DNA of 64,000 nucleotides from Alphaproteobacteria bacterium GWF2_58_20. GTDB lineage: Bacteria > Pseudomonadota > Alphaproteobacteria > UBA1247. Positions 19,336 to 28,857 of this stretch are shown here, in pieces. The stretch covers positions 337,573 to 401,572 of the forward strand of contig MEMB01000002.1 in NCBI GenBank assembly GCA_001768735.1. Reading direction: 5' to 3'. The position numbers and the translations under genes were made by a program. The notes under the pieces were generated by a model that saw only the letters and a list, made by a program, of their open reading frames with translations, had not been told where the DNA came from and did not search any database. Within the stretch, counting starts at the first letter, position 1. Each line of letters begins with the position of its first letter.

Positions 19336-20124
19336 TTATGTGCGGAATTCTGTGAGGACGGGCACATGGTCGCTGGGGCGTTCCCAGCCTCGTACCTCGG
19401 GAATGGGGAGGCAAAATGTGGCCTCGTCTGCCACCTCCGGGCTGCACCAGACATGGTCGAGACGCCGGCCCCGGTTCGATGCCTGCCAGTCCCGCGCGCG
19501 GTAGCTCCACCATGTGTAGAGCTTCTGTTCCGGGGGCGTAAACCGGCGCATCAGATCCACCCAGCCACCGGCATGTTGCGCCCGTTCAAATCGATCAGTT
19601 TCCATGGGCGTGTGCGACACAACGCCCAGCATCTGCCTGTGCGACCACACATCTTCAGGCAAGGGCGCCACGTTGAGGTCGCCCACCAGGATACGGCGTT
19701 CATGTCGTGCCGCTTCCGGTCCCCATTCCGCCATTTCCTCAAGAAAGGTCAGTTTGTGCGCGAATTTGTCGTTTTCATCGGGATCAGGCAGGTCGCCGCC
19801 GGCGGGCACGTAAAGGTTGTGCAGGCGGGTGCCATCAGGCAGCGTTGCGGCAATGTGCCGGGCGTCTTCCCGGCCGCACCAGTTGCGGGATGAGATGTCC
19901 GTCAGAGGCAGGCGCGACAGGATGGCCACGCCGTTGTAGCTTTTCATGCCCGCAACGGCGGTATGCGAAAACCCCATAGCCGCGATGCCGGAGACAGGAA
20001 AATGTTCCTCAGGCGTCTTGATTTCCTGCAGGCAGACAACATCCGGCGCAAGCTCGGAAACAATCCGTTCCAGCAAGGGCATGCGTAGCCTGACAGAATT
20101 TATATTCCAGGTTAGGAGTTTCAA
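19336..20124 (-). CDS. xth: Exodeoxyribonuclease III
   Basis: MKLLTWNINSVRLR, CLQEIKTPEEHFP, YNGVAILSR, GDLNVAP, SDHVPV. Confidence 0.94.
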   Translation of the reverse strand: MKLLTWNINSVRLRMPLLERIVSELAPDVVCLQEIKTPEEHFPVSGIAAMGFSHTAVAGMKSYNGVAILSRLPLTDISSRNWCGREDARHIAATLPDGTRLHNLYVPAGGDLPDPDENDKFAHKLTFLEEMAEWGPEAARHERRILVGDLNVAPLPEDVWSHRQMLGVVSHTPMETDRFERAQHAGGWVDLMRRFTPPEQKLYTWWSYRARDWQASNRGRRLDHVWCSPEVADEATFCLPIPEVRGWERPSDHVPVLTEFRT

Positions 20125-20145
20125 TTTTATTATTGAAATTGAAAG

Positions 20146-20463
20146 TTAAAATGGAAGGCCAGCTGGAAGCCCCATACCGCCCATGATCTTCTGGGTTTCT
20201 CCGGCAATGTGGGCTTCAACCTTGGCCTTGGCATCATTGAAAGCGGCCAGCACCAAGTCTTCCAGCATCTCGATATCCGACGGGTCAACCGCTGCCGGAG
20301 AGATGGAAATCTTGCGGGCATCGCCCTTGCCGTTCAGGACCACGGAAACAAGGCCACCACCGGCCTGTCCGGAGATTTCCACCCCAGCCAGTTTTTCCTG
20401 CAATTCCTTCATGCGGGCCTGCATCTGCTGCGCCTGCTTCATGATTTGTCCAATGTTTTGCAT
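20146..20463 (-). CDS. ybaB: YbaB/EbfC family nucleoid-associated protein
   Basis: MKQAQQMQARMKELQEKLAGVEISGQAGGGLVSVVLNGKGDARKISI; adjacent to dnaX. Confidence 0.95.
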   Translation of the reverse strand: MQNIGQIMKQAQQMQARMKELQEKLAGVEISGQAGGGLVSVVLNGKGDARKISISPAAVDPSDIEMLEDLVLAAFNDAKAKVEAHIAGETQKIMGGMGLPAGLPF

Positions 20464-20465
20464 CG

Positions 20466-22289
20466 TTATTCTCCTTCGGGGTCGGAAAGGGTGTCGTATT
20501 CCATGGCGGGCATTGCTTCCGATGTTTCGGAAGCATCTTCTGCATTCTGGGAAACCATTTCTGCGGCAATATCATGCAGGGCGGCAAGCTTTGTGCCAGG
20601 AAAGGCCAGCATGACAGCCTGCACCAGCGGATGTTTTTCGGCATCCGCCATGGCCAGGGCTTTCTGGTCGCTTTCCTTTTGCGACAGGGTATTTTCCCCG
20701 GCGGTTGTGGAAATGGCGACAATCCAGCGGCGGCCTGTCCATTCATTCAGGTATTTGGCAACGTTTCCGGCCAGGTCGTTCGGTGCGTCCGGATCCAGCC
20801 GCAGTTCAATGTGGCCGGGCTCAAACTTGACAAGATGGGCGCTGCTGCGCAGATGGCCCCAGATGAGCATTTCCCGTTTTTCCGCGAAAATACCCACCAC
20901 CTTTTCAAAACTGTCAAGAGCGGGGGAAGGCATGTCTGTTGGCGCGGATGGAGGTGGTGCCAACACGGGCGCGGGCGCTGTGGAAGTGTTTTGCCGCAGG
21001 ATCGCCATGGGGGCGGATGCCTTTGGGGATGCGCTGGCTGTTGGCGCGCCCTGCACGGGGGGGGGCATGGAGGAAGACATCTGCATGGGCGCGGATGGCG
21101 TTGGTGTTCCGCCCTCCGTGGAGCCTGTGGAGGCGTGTCCGCCGGATTGCAGCTGGCGCACAAGGTCGGCCGGGGAAGGCATGTCCGCCGCATAGACAAG
21201 GCGGATGAGAACCATTTCGGCCGCTTGCTGTGGCTGCGGGGCAGACTGCACTTCGCCAATGCCCTTGAGCAAAATCTGCCAGAGACGCGTGAGGCTGGCC
21301 ATGGAAAGGTTTTCGGACAGCACCTTGCCCTGGACGCGCTCGGCTTCCGGCAGGGATGTGGAGGTGGCAAGGGCCGGAACCAGTTTCATGCGGGTGAGGA
21401 AATGGGAGAGGTCCAGAAGGTCCTGCAACACCACCAGAGGATCAGCGCCGGACTTGTGCAGGGCTTCCATGATGGACAGGGCATCCTGCGCCTGGCCTTT
21501 CACGGCCGCTTCCATGAGGTCGAAGACCACGGTGCGATCAGCCAGACCCAGCATGTCCTGTACCTGTCCAAGGTCGATCTTGCCGGAACCCAAGGCCATG
21601 GCCTGGTCCAAAAGGCTGAGACCGTCACGCACGGAACCATCGGCCGCTCTTGCGATGAGGGCAATGGCTTCGGCATCGGCGGGGGCCTTTTCCAGCGCGG
21701 CGATCCGGGTGAAATGGGTGATGAGTTCCGAAATGTCCACCCGGCGCAGGTCAAAACGCTGGCAACGGGAGAGGATTGTGACGGGAACCTTGCGGATTTC
21801 GGTGGTGGCGAAGATGAACTTGGCATGTTCCGGCGGTTCTTCAAGGGTCTTGAGAAGGGCGTTGAAGGCCGCTTTTGAGAGCATGTGCACTTCGTCGATG
21901 ATGTAAACCTTGTAGCGTGCGGAAACAGGGGCGTAGCGCACGCTGTCAATGATCTGGCGGATGTCGTCCACGCCGGTGTTGGAGGCGGCGTCCATCTCCA
22001 GGATATCCACATGGCGGTCCTGTGCGATGGAAAGGCAGGAATCGCAGGTGCCGCAGGGGGTGATTGTGGGGCCTGTATTGCCGTTTCCTGTGCAGTTGAG
22101 GCCGCGCGCAATGATACGGGCTGTGGAGGTTTTGCCAACGCCGCGCACGCCCGTGAGCATGAAGGCATGGGCAATGCGCCCGGTTTCCATGGCGTTGGAA
22201 AGGGTGCGCACCAAAGCCTGCTGGCCGATGAGGTCAGCAAAGGTTTGAGGGCGGTATTTGCGGGCCAGGACGCGGTAAGCTTCAGTCAT
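20466..22289 (-). CDS. dnaX: DNA polymerase III subunits gamma/tau
   Basis: YRPQTFADLIGQQALVRTL, GVRGVGKTSTARIIARGLNC, Zn-binding CGTCDSC, EVHMLSKAAFNALLKTLEEPP. Confidence 0.97.
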   Translation of the reverse strand: MTEAYRVLARKYRPQTFADLIGQQALVRTLSNAMETGRIAHAFMLTGVRGVGKTSTARIIARGLNCTGNGNTGPTITPCGTCDSCLSIAQDRHVDILEMDAASNTGVDDIRQIIDSVRYAPVSARYKVYIIDEVHMLSKAAFNALLKTLEEPPEHAKFIFATTEIRKVPVTILSRCQRFDLRRVDISELITHFTRIAALEKAPADAEAIALIARAADGSVRDGLSLLDQAMALGSGKIDLGQVQDMLGLADRTVVFDLMEAAVKGQAQDALSIMEALHKSGADPLVVLQDLLDLSHFLTRMKLVPALATSTSLPEAERVQGKVLSENLSMASLTRLWQILLKGIGEVQSAPQPQQAAEMVLIRLVYAADMPSPADLVRQLQSGGHASTGSTEGGTPTPSAPMQMSSSMPPPVQGAPTASASPKASAPMAILRQNTSTAPAPVLAPPPSAPTDMPSPALDSFEKVVGIFAEKREMLIWGHLRSSAHLVKFEPGHIELRLDPDAPNDLAGNVAKYLNEWTGRRWIVAISTTAGENTLSQKESDQKALAMADAEKHPLVQAVMLAFPGTKLAALHDIAAEMVSQNAEDASETSEAMPAMEYDTLSDPEGE

Positions 22290-22328
22290 GGATTAAGGTA
22301 AGCCTTCCTTGGGAATCGTGGGGAGGTG

Positions 22329-22424
22329 GAAGGGCGGGCGCCGACCCGTGCCAAACCTGCGTTCGGTTGCTGCCTTTCGGCCCTGGCCTGGTTGGCGGGC
22401 GGCCCGTCCGGGCCCGCCCTTCCG
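22329..22424 (-). ncRNA. ffs: Signal recognition particle RNA (4.5S-type)
   Basis: Minus strand contains ACCAGGCCAGGGCCGAAAGGCAGCAACCGAACGCAGG within complementary arms GGGCGGGC.../...GCCCGCCC; directly upstream of dnaX as in many alphaproteobacteria. Confidence 0.9.
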
Positions 22425-22462
22425 GGCATTACTATAAAGATGGAACGCCCCTCGTCAAAGGG

Positions 22463-23200
22463 TTATTTTTGTGCCAGCAGGATCCGGGCCTTTTGCAGGT
22501 CGTCATAAGTGTCCACGCCAAAGGGAATGGCATTGGTGATGCCGCAGGCGATATGCATGCCCATGGCCAGGGCGCGCAGCTGTTCAAGTTTTTCACGTTT
22601 TTCAAGATGCGAAGGCGGCGCGCTGACAAAGCGGGCCAGGGCTTCCCGCGTGTAGGCATAAAGTCCGATGTGGTGGAAAAGGGGGCCTTCTCCGGAAGGC
22701 GCGATGTTGCGCGAAAAATAAAGGGCGCGGCCTGAAGTGGCATCATGGGCAATGTCAAGGATGGCCTTGACGGCATGCGGGTTTTCCGCTTCCTCCACTG
22801 TTTCAAACAGGGAGGCAAGGGTTGCGATGTCGGCGCCGCTTTCCTTCAGCAGGTCAAACGTTTGCTTTACAAGGTCGGGTGCGAGGGTCGGCATGTCGCC
22901 CTGGAGGTTGATCACGCAATCGTGCAGCCCTTCGGGATCAATTTGCCCAAGAGCCGAGAAAATACGGTCGGAACCCGACGGCAGGGCAGGATCGGTGAGA
23001 ATGGCGCGTCCCCCGGCCTTTTCCACGGCTTCCACAATTTCCTGTTCGGCACAGGCAACAACCACCGGAGCAATGTCGGCTTCTTCCGCCCGGCGCAGCA
23101 CCTGTACCACCATGGGCAGGCCGCAGATGTCGGCAAGGGGCTTGTTGGGAAGCCTTGTTGCGGCCAGGCGGGCGGGGATAAGGATGATGGGGTTTTTCAT
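22463..23200 (-). CDS. kdsB: 3-deoxy-manno-octulosonate cytidylyltransferase
   Basis: IILIPARLAATRLPNKPLADICGLPMVVQV, GSDRI, INLQGDMP. Confidence 0.95.
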   Translation of the reverse strand: MKNPIILIPARLAATRLPNKPLADICGLPMVVQVLRRAEEADIAPVVVACAEQEIVEAVEKAGGRAILTDPALPSGSDRIFSALGQIDPEGLHDCVINLQGDMPTLAPDLVKQTFDLLKESGADIATLASLFETVEEAENPHAVKAILDIAHDATSGRALYFSRNIAPSGEGPLFHHIGLYAYTREALARFVSAPPSHLEKREKLEQLRALAMGMHIACGITNAIPFGVDTYDDLQKARILLAQK

Positions 23201-23297
23201 GAGGTGTGTCCGAAGTTGGTGCCTGCAAGCGTTGATGCGGCATTATAGCGGTTTCCACGCTTTTTGCGAGGGAGAAAAAGCTCTCCCCTTGAAACCT

Positions 23298-24206
23298 TCA
23301 GGCTGAAAGATCGGCCACGCAGCGGGTTTCCATGCAATCCTGGGTTTCCGGCTGAATGACCGTGTGGGCAAACCCGAATTCATGTTCAAGGATGTGTTTT
23401 GCCGCGGCAAGGGATTCCTGCATGTCTCCTCCTTCGCAAAGGCGGACGTGGAGGGTGAGGATGGGTGTTTCCGGGGTGATGGACCATGCGTGGACATGAT
23501 GTACCCCCGCAATGCCGGGAACGGCATCGACAAGGCGCTTTGCAATGGGAGCCGGATTGAATCCGTCGGGGGATCCTTCCAGCAGGATATGGGTTGTGCG
23601 TTTGAGGATATCCCATGCGCTCCAGCCGATAATGGCTGCAACCAGCAGGGAGAGAATGGGATCAATGGCCATGAAACCGGTCAGGGAAATGACAATCGCG
23701 GCAGCGATGGCGGCCAGGGATCCCAGAATGTCCCCCGCAACATGCATGAGGGCCGCCTTGACATTGATGTTGTTCTGGCCAGCATGAAGGATGCGGAAGG
23801 CGATAATGTTGACAAAAAGGCCGATGACGGCAGTGCCAAGCATGATCCGGGGCTCTATGGCAACAGGAACCATGAAGCGGCGGACGGCTTCAATACAGAT
23901 GAAAAAGGCGATGGCGACCAGCGACAGGCCGTTGATCCATGCCGCCAGAACCTCAACCCGGCGGTAGCCGAAACTACGGGCGTGGTCGGCCGTCTTTTTT
24001 CCAAAAAGGATAGCACCCCATGCGATTCCCAGCGAAGCCGCGTCGGTAAGCATGTGCCCCGCATCGGCCAGCAGGGCGAGGGAGCCGCTGATCCATCCGG
24101 CAACAGCCTCAATCCCCATGAATCCCGCCGTCAGGAAGAAGGCCAGGGCCAGATGTGATGGACTTGTGGAAGAAGATGGTGTGTGGGAAACATGGGTGTG
24201 ATGCAT
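23298..24206 (-). CDS. Cation diffusion facilitator family transporter
   Basis: GWISGSLALLADAGHMLTDAASLGIAWGA...RSFGYRRVEVLAAWINGL; CzcD/ZitB-like His-rich N-terminus. Confidence 0.93.
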   Translation of the reverse strand: MHHTHVSHTPSSSTSPSHLALAFFLTAGFMGIEAVAGWISGSLALLADAGHMLTDAASLGIAWGAILFGKKTADHARSFGYRRVEVLAAWINGLSLVAIAFFICIEAVRRFMVPVAIEPRIMLGTAVIGLFVNIIAFRILHAGQNNINVKAALMHVAGDILGSLAAIAAAIVISLTGFMAIDPILSLLVAAIIGWSAWDILKRTTHILLEGSPDGFNPAPIAKRLVDAVPGIAGVHHVHAWSITPETPILTLHVRLCEGGDMQESLAAAKHILEHEFGFAHTVIQPETQDCMETRCVADLSA

Positions 24207-24386
24207 GGGGTGTCGGTCTCCTGCGGGGGATTTATGGTTTCATGGATTGTCCCGGCGGGCTGGCATGTCAAGAAGTTTTTGGGCAAGGGCGCCAGCGAAG
24301 GCAAGGGGAAAACGGTGCGCTTGATATTTGCCGGAAAATCGTCCATACCTGCGCATCCTCCTCCGTAACCTTTTAAAGGTTCCTTC

Positions 24387-24896
24387 ATGAGATATGGTTT
24401 CATCAAGGCGGTAATCCTTGTGGTGGCTCTGGCTTTGTCTGTCTCTTCCCTGCGTGCGGGGGAGAGGTGTCCATCCATGGCGCACCTTGAGGCGGAGCAG
24501 GCCTTGCGCCTGCATTCCGAACTGATGGTGATTGGGCTCACCTGCCAGAAATATTATCGCCAGCCTTCCGATATTTATACCGAATACCAGAAGTTCACGG
24601 CTGAAAATGCCAATCTTTTGCGGCAGGCGGAAAACAACCTTGTGTTGAGGGTGGGGGTTGAGCGTTTTCATGCCCTGCGAACCAACATCGCCAATGATGT
24701 TTCCCGGCGGGCAGCATTCATGAGCCCGAAGGCCTACTGCCAGGCCAATGCGCTTTTTGTGGGGGATCTGCTTGCGCTTTCCTCTGATGGCGTGCGCCAG
24801 TATGTTGCCCGGCTTGCGGCAGGCGCGCGGCAACAGGTTCCTGCCTGTGTTGCGGCAACACCTTCCCGTTCTGCGATGGTGTTCAAAAACGAGTGA
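24387..24896 (+). CDS. Secreted hypothetical protein
   Basis: Signal peptide MRYGFIKAVILVVALALSVSSLRAGE; two genes tightly spaced with the next CDS. Confidence 0.75.
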   Translation: MRYGFIKAVILVVALALSVSSLRAGERCPSMAHLEAEQALRLHSELMVIGLTCQKYYRQPSDIYTEYQKFTAENANLLRQAENNLVLRVGVERFHALRTNIANDVSRRAAFMSPKAYCQANALFVGDLLALSSDGVRQYVARLAAGARQQVPACVAATPSRSAMVFKNE

Positions 24897-24906
24897 GGCT
24901 GAATTG

Positions 24907-27843
24907 ATGCAAGAAATTCCGTCAGAAACCCCAGAAGCATTCGTTGCGACACCTGAAAATGGCGATTCTTCAGCATTGCCCATCCCGGAAGGTATGGTGG
25001 TCATTCCCCCGGCTGTTCTGGAAGAGAAAAAAAAGCCGCAAAAACATCATGACATGCCGGTCCCCCTTCAGGTCGGGGTTTTGCTTTCGGTCGGATGGGT
25101 TGCCATGGCTTCCGGTTATGGTGCCGCATCGGTTGGCCTTGAAAGGATTGCCAGCCTTCTTCCGGGAGAAATGGTGGTTTTCCTCATAGCGGCATTCCTG
25201 CCGCTTGTTGTTGTATGGCTGATGGTGATGGTGGTGATGCGCCGGAGCGATCTTGCCGTGGTGACGGAAGACCTGTTTTTTCGCATTGGGCTGACACCGG
25301 AAAAGCTTGGGGACAGGATTTCCGGGATGGAAGGGGCTTTGGCGTCCATCAATGTGCAGGCGCACCTGCTGGATGAGAATGTTGCCCAGAACATGCGGAA
25401 GGTTGAGGGGGTTCGAGAAAAACTTGCCCAGGAAATCCTCCGTCTTGATGGAAGCCTGCAGGATTCCTTCCAGAAATTGTCCCGGATGGTTGATGTGGCC
25501 GTGCAGGGCGGGGAAGGTCTGGTTGCGGATGCCGGCGTTGTCGCCGGGCGCATGGAAAATGCGGCGAAGATCATTGGAAACCAGGCGGCGGAAACCCTTT
25601 CCGGCATGGAAGGGCGTTTGCAATCCATGTCTGCCGTGATGGAAACGGCGGCAAAGCATGCGGAACTTTCCGTTTCCGTTTCAGCGTCAGGCGTTGAGGA
25701 AAAGTTTGATGGGCTGCTCAGGAACCTCCAGGTGGCAGGGGAACAACTGGACGCCAGGGTCAATGCGGCAGATGCCCTTTCCATCCGTTGTGCGGAGGCA
25801 TCAGACCGGTTTCAGGCACAGGCTGGGCATTTTTCGGGAATGCTGTCTGAGGCAGAAAATCGGGCTTCCAAGGCGGAAGAAGGGTTCTCTGGCCGGCTTT
25901 CCGGCATGGCGCAGACAGCGGAACAGATTGCCGGGAAACTGGAAGCGCTTCTGGTTCGTCTTGACAGGAAGAAGGAAGACCTGCTTGCCGCAGGTGAGCG
26001 TGGCATGGAGCGTGCGGAAGGCCTGCGTACGGCAATTTCCGGTTCGGTTTCTGAAATATCCAGGCTTTCCGGACGATTTGCGCAGGATGCCAAACAGCTG
26101 ACCAGTGAAGCCCTTCATCAGGGGAAAGACTTGGTGCGCGCTGTTGATGAAGGAATGGCCCGGATTGAAGGGCTTTCTGAAAAACTGGGCGACAAGGCGG
26201 CCGATGTTGCGGAAAAGGCCCGTGGGCTGGACGAGGTCCTGGGGGCTGCCGTGGGGCGGCTGGAGGTTGGCCGTGCCAGCCTGGCCGCAGTTTCTTCCGA
26301 AGTTGGGACAAACCTGTCTTCTGCGGTTTCTCTGGTTGAGGATGGGGAGCGCCGCATTTTGGATGCCGTTTCCCACATGAAGACGGAAATGACGGCTTCC
26401 GGCGAAGCGTTCTCTGTGCGTCATGAACAGGTGATCCAGGCTGCGGATGGCATGGGTTTGGTGCTGGGGGGGCTTGCAGAACGGCTGCATCTTTTATCCT
26501 CTGAACTTGTGCGCATGTCGCAGGAGGCTGAAACGCGTGCGGGTGGGGCTGCGGATGTTTTTGCGGGACGGCTTGCCGAGCTTCAACAGGGCGTTGTGGT
26601 CGCCGGACATCTCATTTCCTCCATGGCGGACAGTTTGCGCCAGGCTTCGGCCGAGGTGGCCCAGCATGCGGAAGACGGGGCGCTGCGGATACGGGGGGCC
26701 GGGGATGAACTCAGGGATCAGGAAAACCGTTTGCGTGAAGGCGCAGAAAACGCCACCGGTGTTCTTGAAAATGCACGGACAGCTCTTTCCAGGCAGGCGC
26801 AAGATGTGCTGGAAGCGGCATCGCGGGCGACGGCGCATCTGGAAGAGGTCGGCAGTCTTTTCCGCATCCGCATGGAAGATGTTGGCCAGGAAGCGCCGAA
26901 AATCGTGGAAAACATTCGTCACGCAGCAGAAATGGCACGCGAAGTCTCTTCAGGGCTTGCGGATGCGGTGACGCATTCGGCAGCCGAGATGATGTCGGCC
27001 GCTGAACATGTTCGCGAGGAAATGGCCAGCCTTGGCGTGGAAGCGGGGGCTGCCGTTGATACCCTCAATATTGCTGAAAGTGGCATTGAAACCGCCATGG
27101 GGCGGATACGTGGCGAATTGGCCCAGGCTCTTGTGGAAATTTCAGAGGTTGAGAAAAAAATTGGCGGGGATGCCTCGTCCTTTGCCGAAGCGGCCCGCAT
27201 GGCCGTGTCCGGGGCGCAGGCGGCAACCCATGAGATGGAACTCCAGCTCCAAACCATCCGTCTTGGAACAAAGGGTGTTTCGGAAATGATGGAGGCCGCC
27301 CGGCAAGGTCTTGCCGAGGAAGCTGAACGTTTTGTAGGATCGGCTGGAGAAAAACTTGTGGCGGCGCGGGCTGTTGCGGCTGAATTCGGGGAGCAAGCCA
27401 AAAACCTGACCTCCGCTTCAAGAGAAGCCTTGCAACAGGCTGAAATCCTCAGGAATACAGAATTCCGCAGCAAACGGGAAACTTTCCTCAATTCGGCCAA
27501 ATTTGTGCTGGAAAACCTGCGTTCCATGTCGGTGGACATGGTGCGGCTTTTGGAAGGCGAGGTTCCGGAAAAACAGTGGAAAGCCTACCTGCACGGAGAA
27601 ACCGGCGTTTTTGTGAAGCAGCTGGTTTCCATGAAATATGAAGCAGGGGCTACGCAGAAATTCCGGGACCGTTATGAGGAAAATGCCGCGTTCCGGACGG
27701 TTGTCCAGAATTATGTGCGGCAGTTTGAAGAAAATCTGGCACAAGCAGTGGCCCTTGATAATGGCGACCTGCTGACCTCTGTGTTCATGACATCGGATAT
27801 TGGCAAGATATACCTGTTCCTTGCCCAGCTGATAAAGGGATAG
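24907..27843 (+). CDS. Large membrane-anchored coiled-coil protein (979 aa), structural/polarity-scaffold type
   Basis: Two hydrophobic segments, then ~750 aa Ala/Glu/Arg-rich coiled coil, then a distinct C-terminal domain (FLNSAKFVLENLRSMSVDMVRLLEGEVPEKQWKAYLHGE...LLTSVFMTSDIGKIYLFLAQLIKG). Start at 24907 preferred over 24748. Confidence 0.82.
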   Translation: MQEIPSETPEAFVATPENGDSSALPIPEGMVVIPPAVLEEKKKPQKHHDMPVPLQVGVLLSVGWVAMASGYGAASVGLERIASLLPGEMVVFLIAAFLPLVVVWLMVMVVMRRSDLAVVTEDLFFRIGLTPEKLGDRISGMEGALASINVQAHLLDENVAQNMRKVEGVREKLAQEILRLDGSLQDSFQKLSRMVDVAVQGGEGLVADAGVVAGRMENAAKIIGNQAAETLSGMEGRLQSMSAVMETAAKHAELSVSVSASGVEEKFDGLLRNLQVAGEQLDARVNAADALSIRCAEASDRFQAQAGHFSGMLSEAENRASKAEEGFSGRLSGMAQTAEQIAGKLEALLVRLDRKKEDLLAAGERGMERAEGLRTAISGSVSEISRLSGRFAQDAKQLTSEALHQGKDLVRAVDEGMARIEGLSEKLGDKAADVAEKARGLDEVLGAAVGRLEVGRASLAAVSSEVGTNLSSAVSLVEDGERRILDAVSHMKTEMTASGEAFSVRHEQVIQAADGMGLVLGGLAERLHLLSSELVRMSQEAETRAGGAADVFAGRLAELQQGVVVAGHLISSMADSLRQASAEVAQHAEDGALRIRGAGDELRDQENRLREGAENATGVLENARTALSRQAQDVLEAASRATAHLEEVGSLFRIRMEDVGQEAPKIVENIRHAAEMAREVSSGLADAVTHSAAEMMSAAEHVREEMASLGVEAGAAVDTLNIAESGIETAMGRIRGELAQALVEISEVEKKIGGDASSFAEAARMAVSGAQAATHEMELQLQTIRLGTKGVSEMMEAARQGLAEEAERFVGSAGEKLVAARAVAAEFGEQAKNLTSASREALQQAEILRNTEFRSKRETFLNSAKFVLENLRSMSVDMVRLLEGEVPEKQWKAYLHGETGVFVKQLVSMKYEAGATQKFRDRYEENAAFRTVVQNYVRQFEENLAQAVALDNGDLLTSVFMTSDIGKIYLFLAQLIKG

Positions 27844-27950
27844 AGCCTTTAGAGCATTTAACGTTCATCTTGAATACCCCTGTTGCCTTTCGGCGGACTC
27901 GTCCCAAAATCAACAGGAATTGTTCCATCCAAACGCTCAAGGCTCTAAAG
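27843..27950. repeat. Palindromic MITE-like repeat, copy A
   Basis: Terminal inverted repeat CTTTAGAGC (27847-27855)/GCTCTAAAG (27942-27950); inner CCTGTTG/CAACAGG; ends shared with copy B at 38401-38568. Confidence 0.75.
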
Positions 27951-28793
27951 TGCCGGGCTGATCCAGGACAGGCGTGAGGCCGGGGCGTCCGAATCCGCAA
28001 AGAGGCGGGCGCAGGCGGCAAGAATTTCGGCATAGGCGACCTCGGCCTGCCATGGTGGATTGATGATCACCAGCCCGCAGCCGTTGAGGTGTGCGGTATC
28101 CTTGGGGGCGTGCAGCATCAGGTTGAGCGCGAGAATGCTGCCGGGGATGCCGGATTGCGCCAGCGTTTCATGAAAATTCCAGATGGCAGCCATATCCTTG
28201 ATGGGATACCAGAGAATCTGGATGCCTTGTGGCCAGCGTTTGTGTGCGGCGATCGCCGCCTGTGCCATGCGGTCAAGCTCTCCCGGCTGCTCAAAAGGCG
28301 GGTCGATGAGCATGAGGCCGCGTTTTTCCTTGGGTGGCAGGAATGCGGCTATCCCCTTCCAGCCGTCCATCTGCTGCACCGAGGTGTTGCGATCCTGTGC
28401 AAAATGGGTTTTGAGTGTACCAAAATCCTCCGGATGCAGTTCGCACAAGGCAAGGCGGTCTTCCGTCCGCATGAGACGGCGCAGAATGCGCGGCGATCCC
28501 GGATAGCGCGATGACAGCTTTCCAAGCGCGGAAAGATAGGGGGCGAAGGCTTCAGGCAAGCTCTCTGCTTCTGCCATGAGCTTCAGGATTCCCGCCTGAG
28601 CCTCGGCGGTTTTTTGCGCCCGCTCATCCTCAAGATCATAGATGCCAATGCCGGCATGGGTATCCAGCGCGAAAAAGGGCGCGGGTTTTTCCAGAAGCCG
28701 CCGGACGGTTTCGGCCAAAACGGCATGCTTGAGAACATCGGCGAAGTTGCCGGCATGGTAGATATGTCTGTAATTCATGCTATGATGCGCCAC
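27945..28793 (-). CDS. rlmJ: 23S rRNA (adenine2030-N6)-methyltransferase RlmJ family
   Basis: MNYRHIYHAGNFADVLKHAVL, LDTHAGIGIYDL, LMLIDPPFEQ. Confidence 0.92.
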   Translation of the reverse strand: MAHHSMNYRHIYHAGNFADVLKHAVLAETVRRLLEKPAPFFALDTHAGIGIYDLEDERAQKTAEAQAGILKLMAEAESLPEAFAPYLSALGKLSSRYPGSPRILRRLMRTEDRLALCELHPEDFGTLKTHFAQDRNTSVQQMDGWKGIAAFLPPKEKRGLMLIDPPFEQPGELDRMAQAAIAAHKRWPQGIQILWYPIKDMAAIWNFHETLAQSGIPGSILALNLMLHAPKDTAHLNGCGLVIINPPWQAEVAYAEILAACARLFADSDAPASRLSWISPAL

Positions 28794-28857
28794 GGGAGGG
28801 AGGATATATGCGATTGAGATGTTTTATATATCAGATACAGCGGAAAGGCCAGCCGGG

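Noticed and set aside
20574-21878. 434-aa antisense ORF opposite dnaX
   Set aside because: Antisense to dnaX with Gly/His/Gln-rich non-protein-like composition.
22326-22508. 60-aa ORF and tRNA-like GC-rich hairpin near 22.4 kb
   Set aside because: The sequence matches SRP RNA, not a protein or tRNA.
24367-24381. AACCTTT-T-AAAGGTT palindrome just before the 24387 start
   Set aside because: Perfect but short; overlaps the RBS region and is too weak alone to call an operator.
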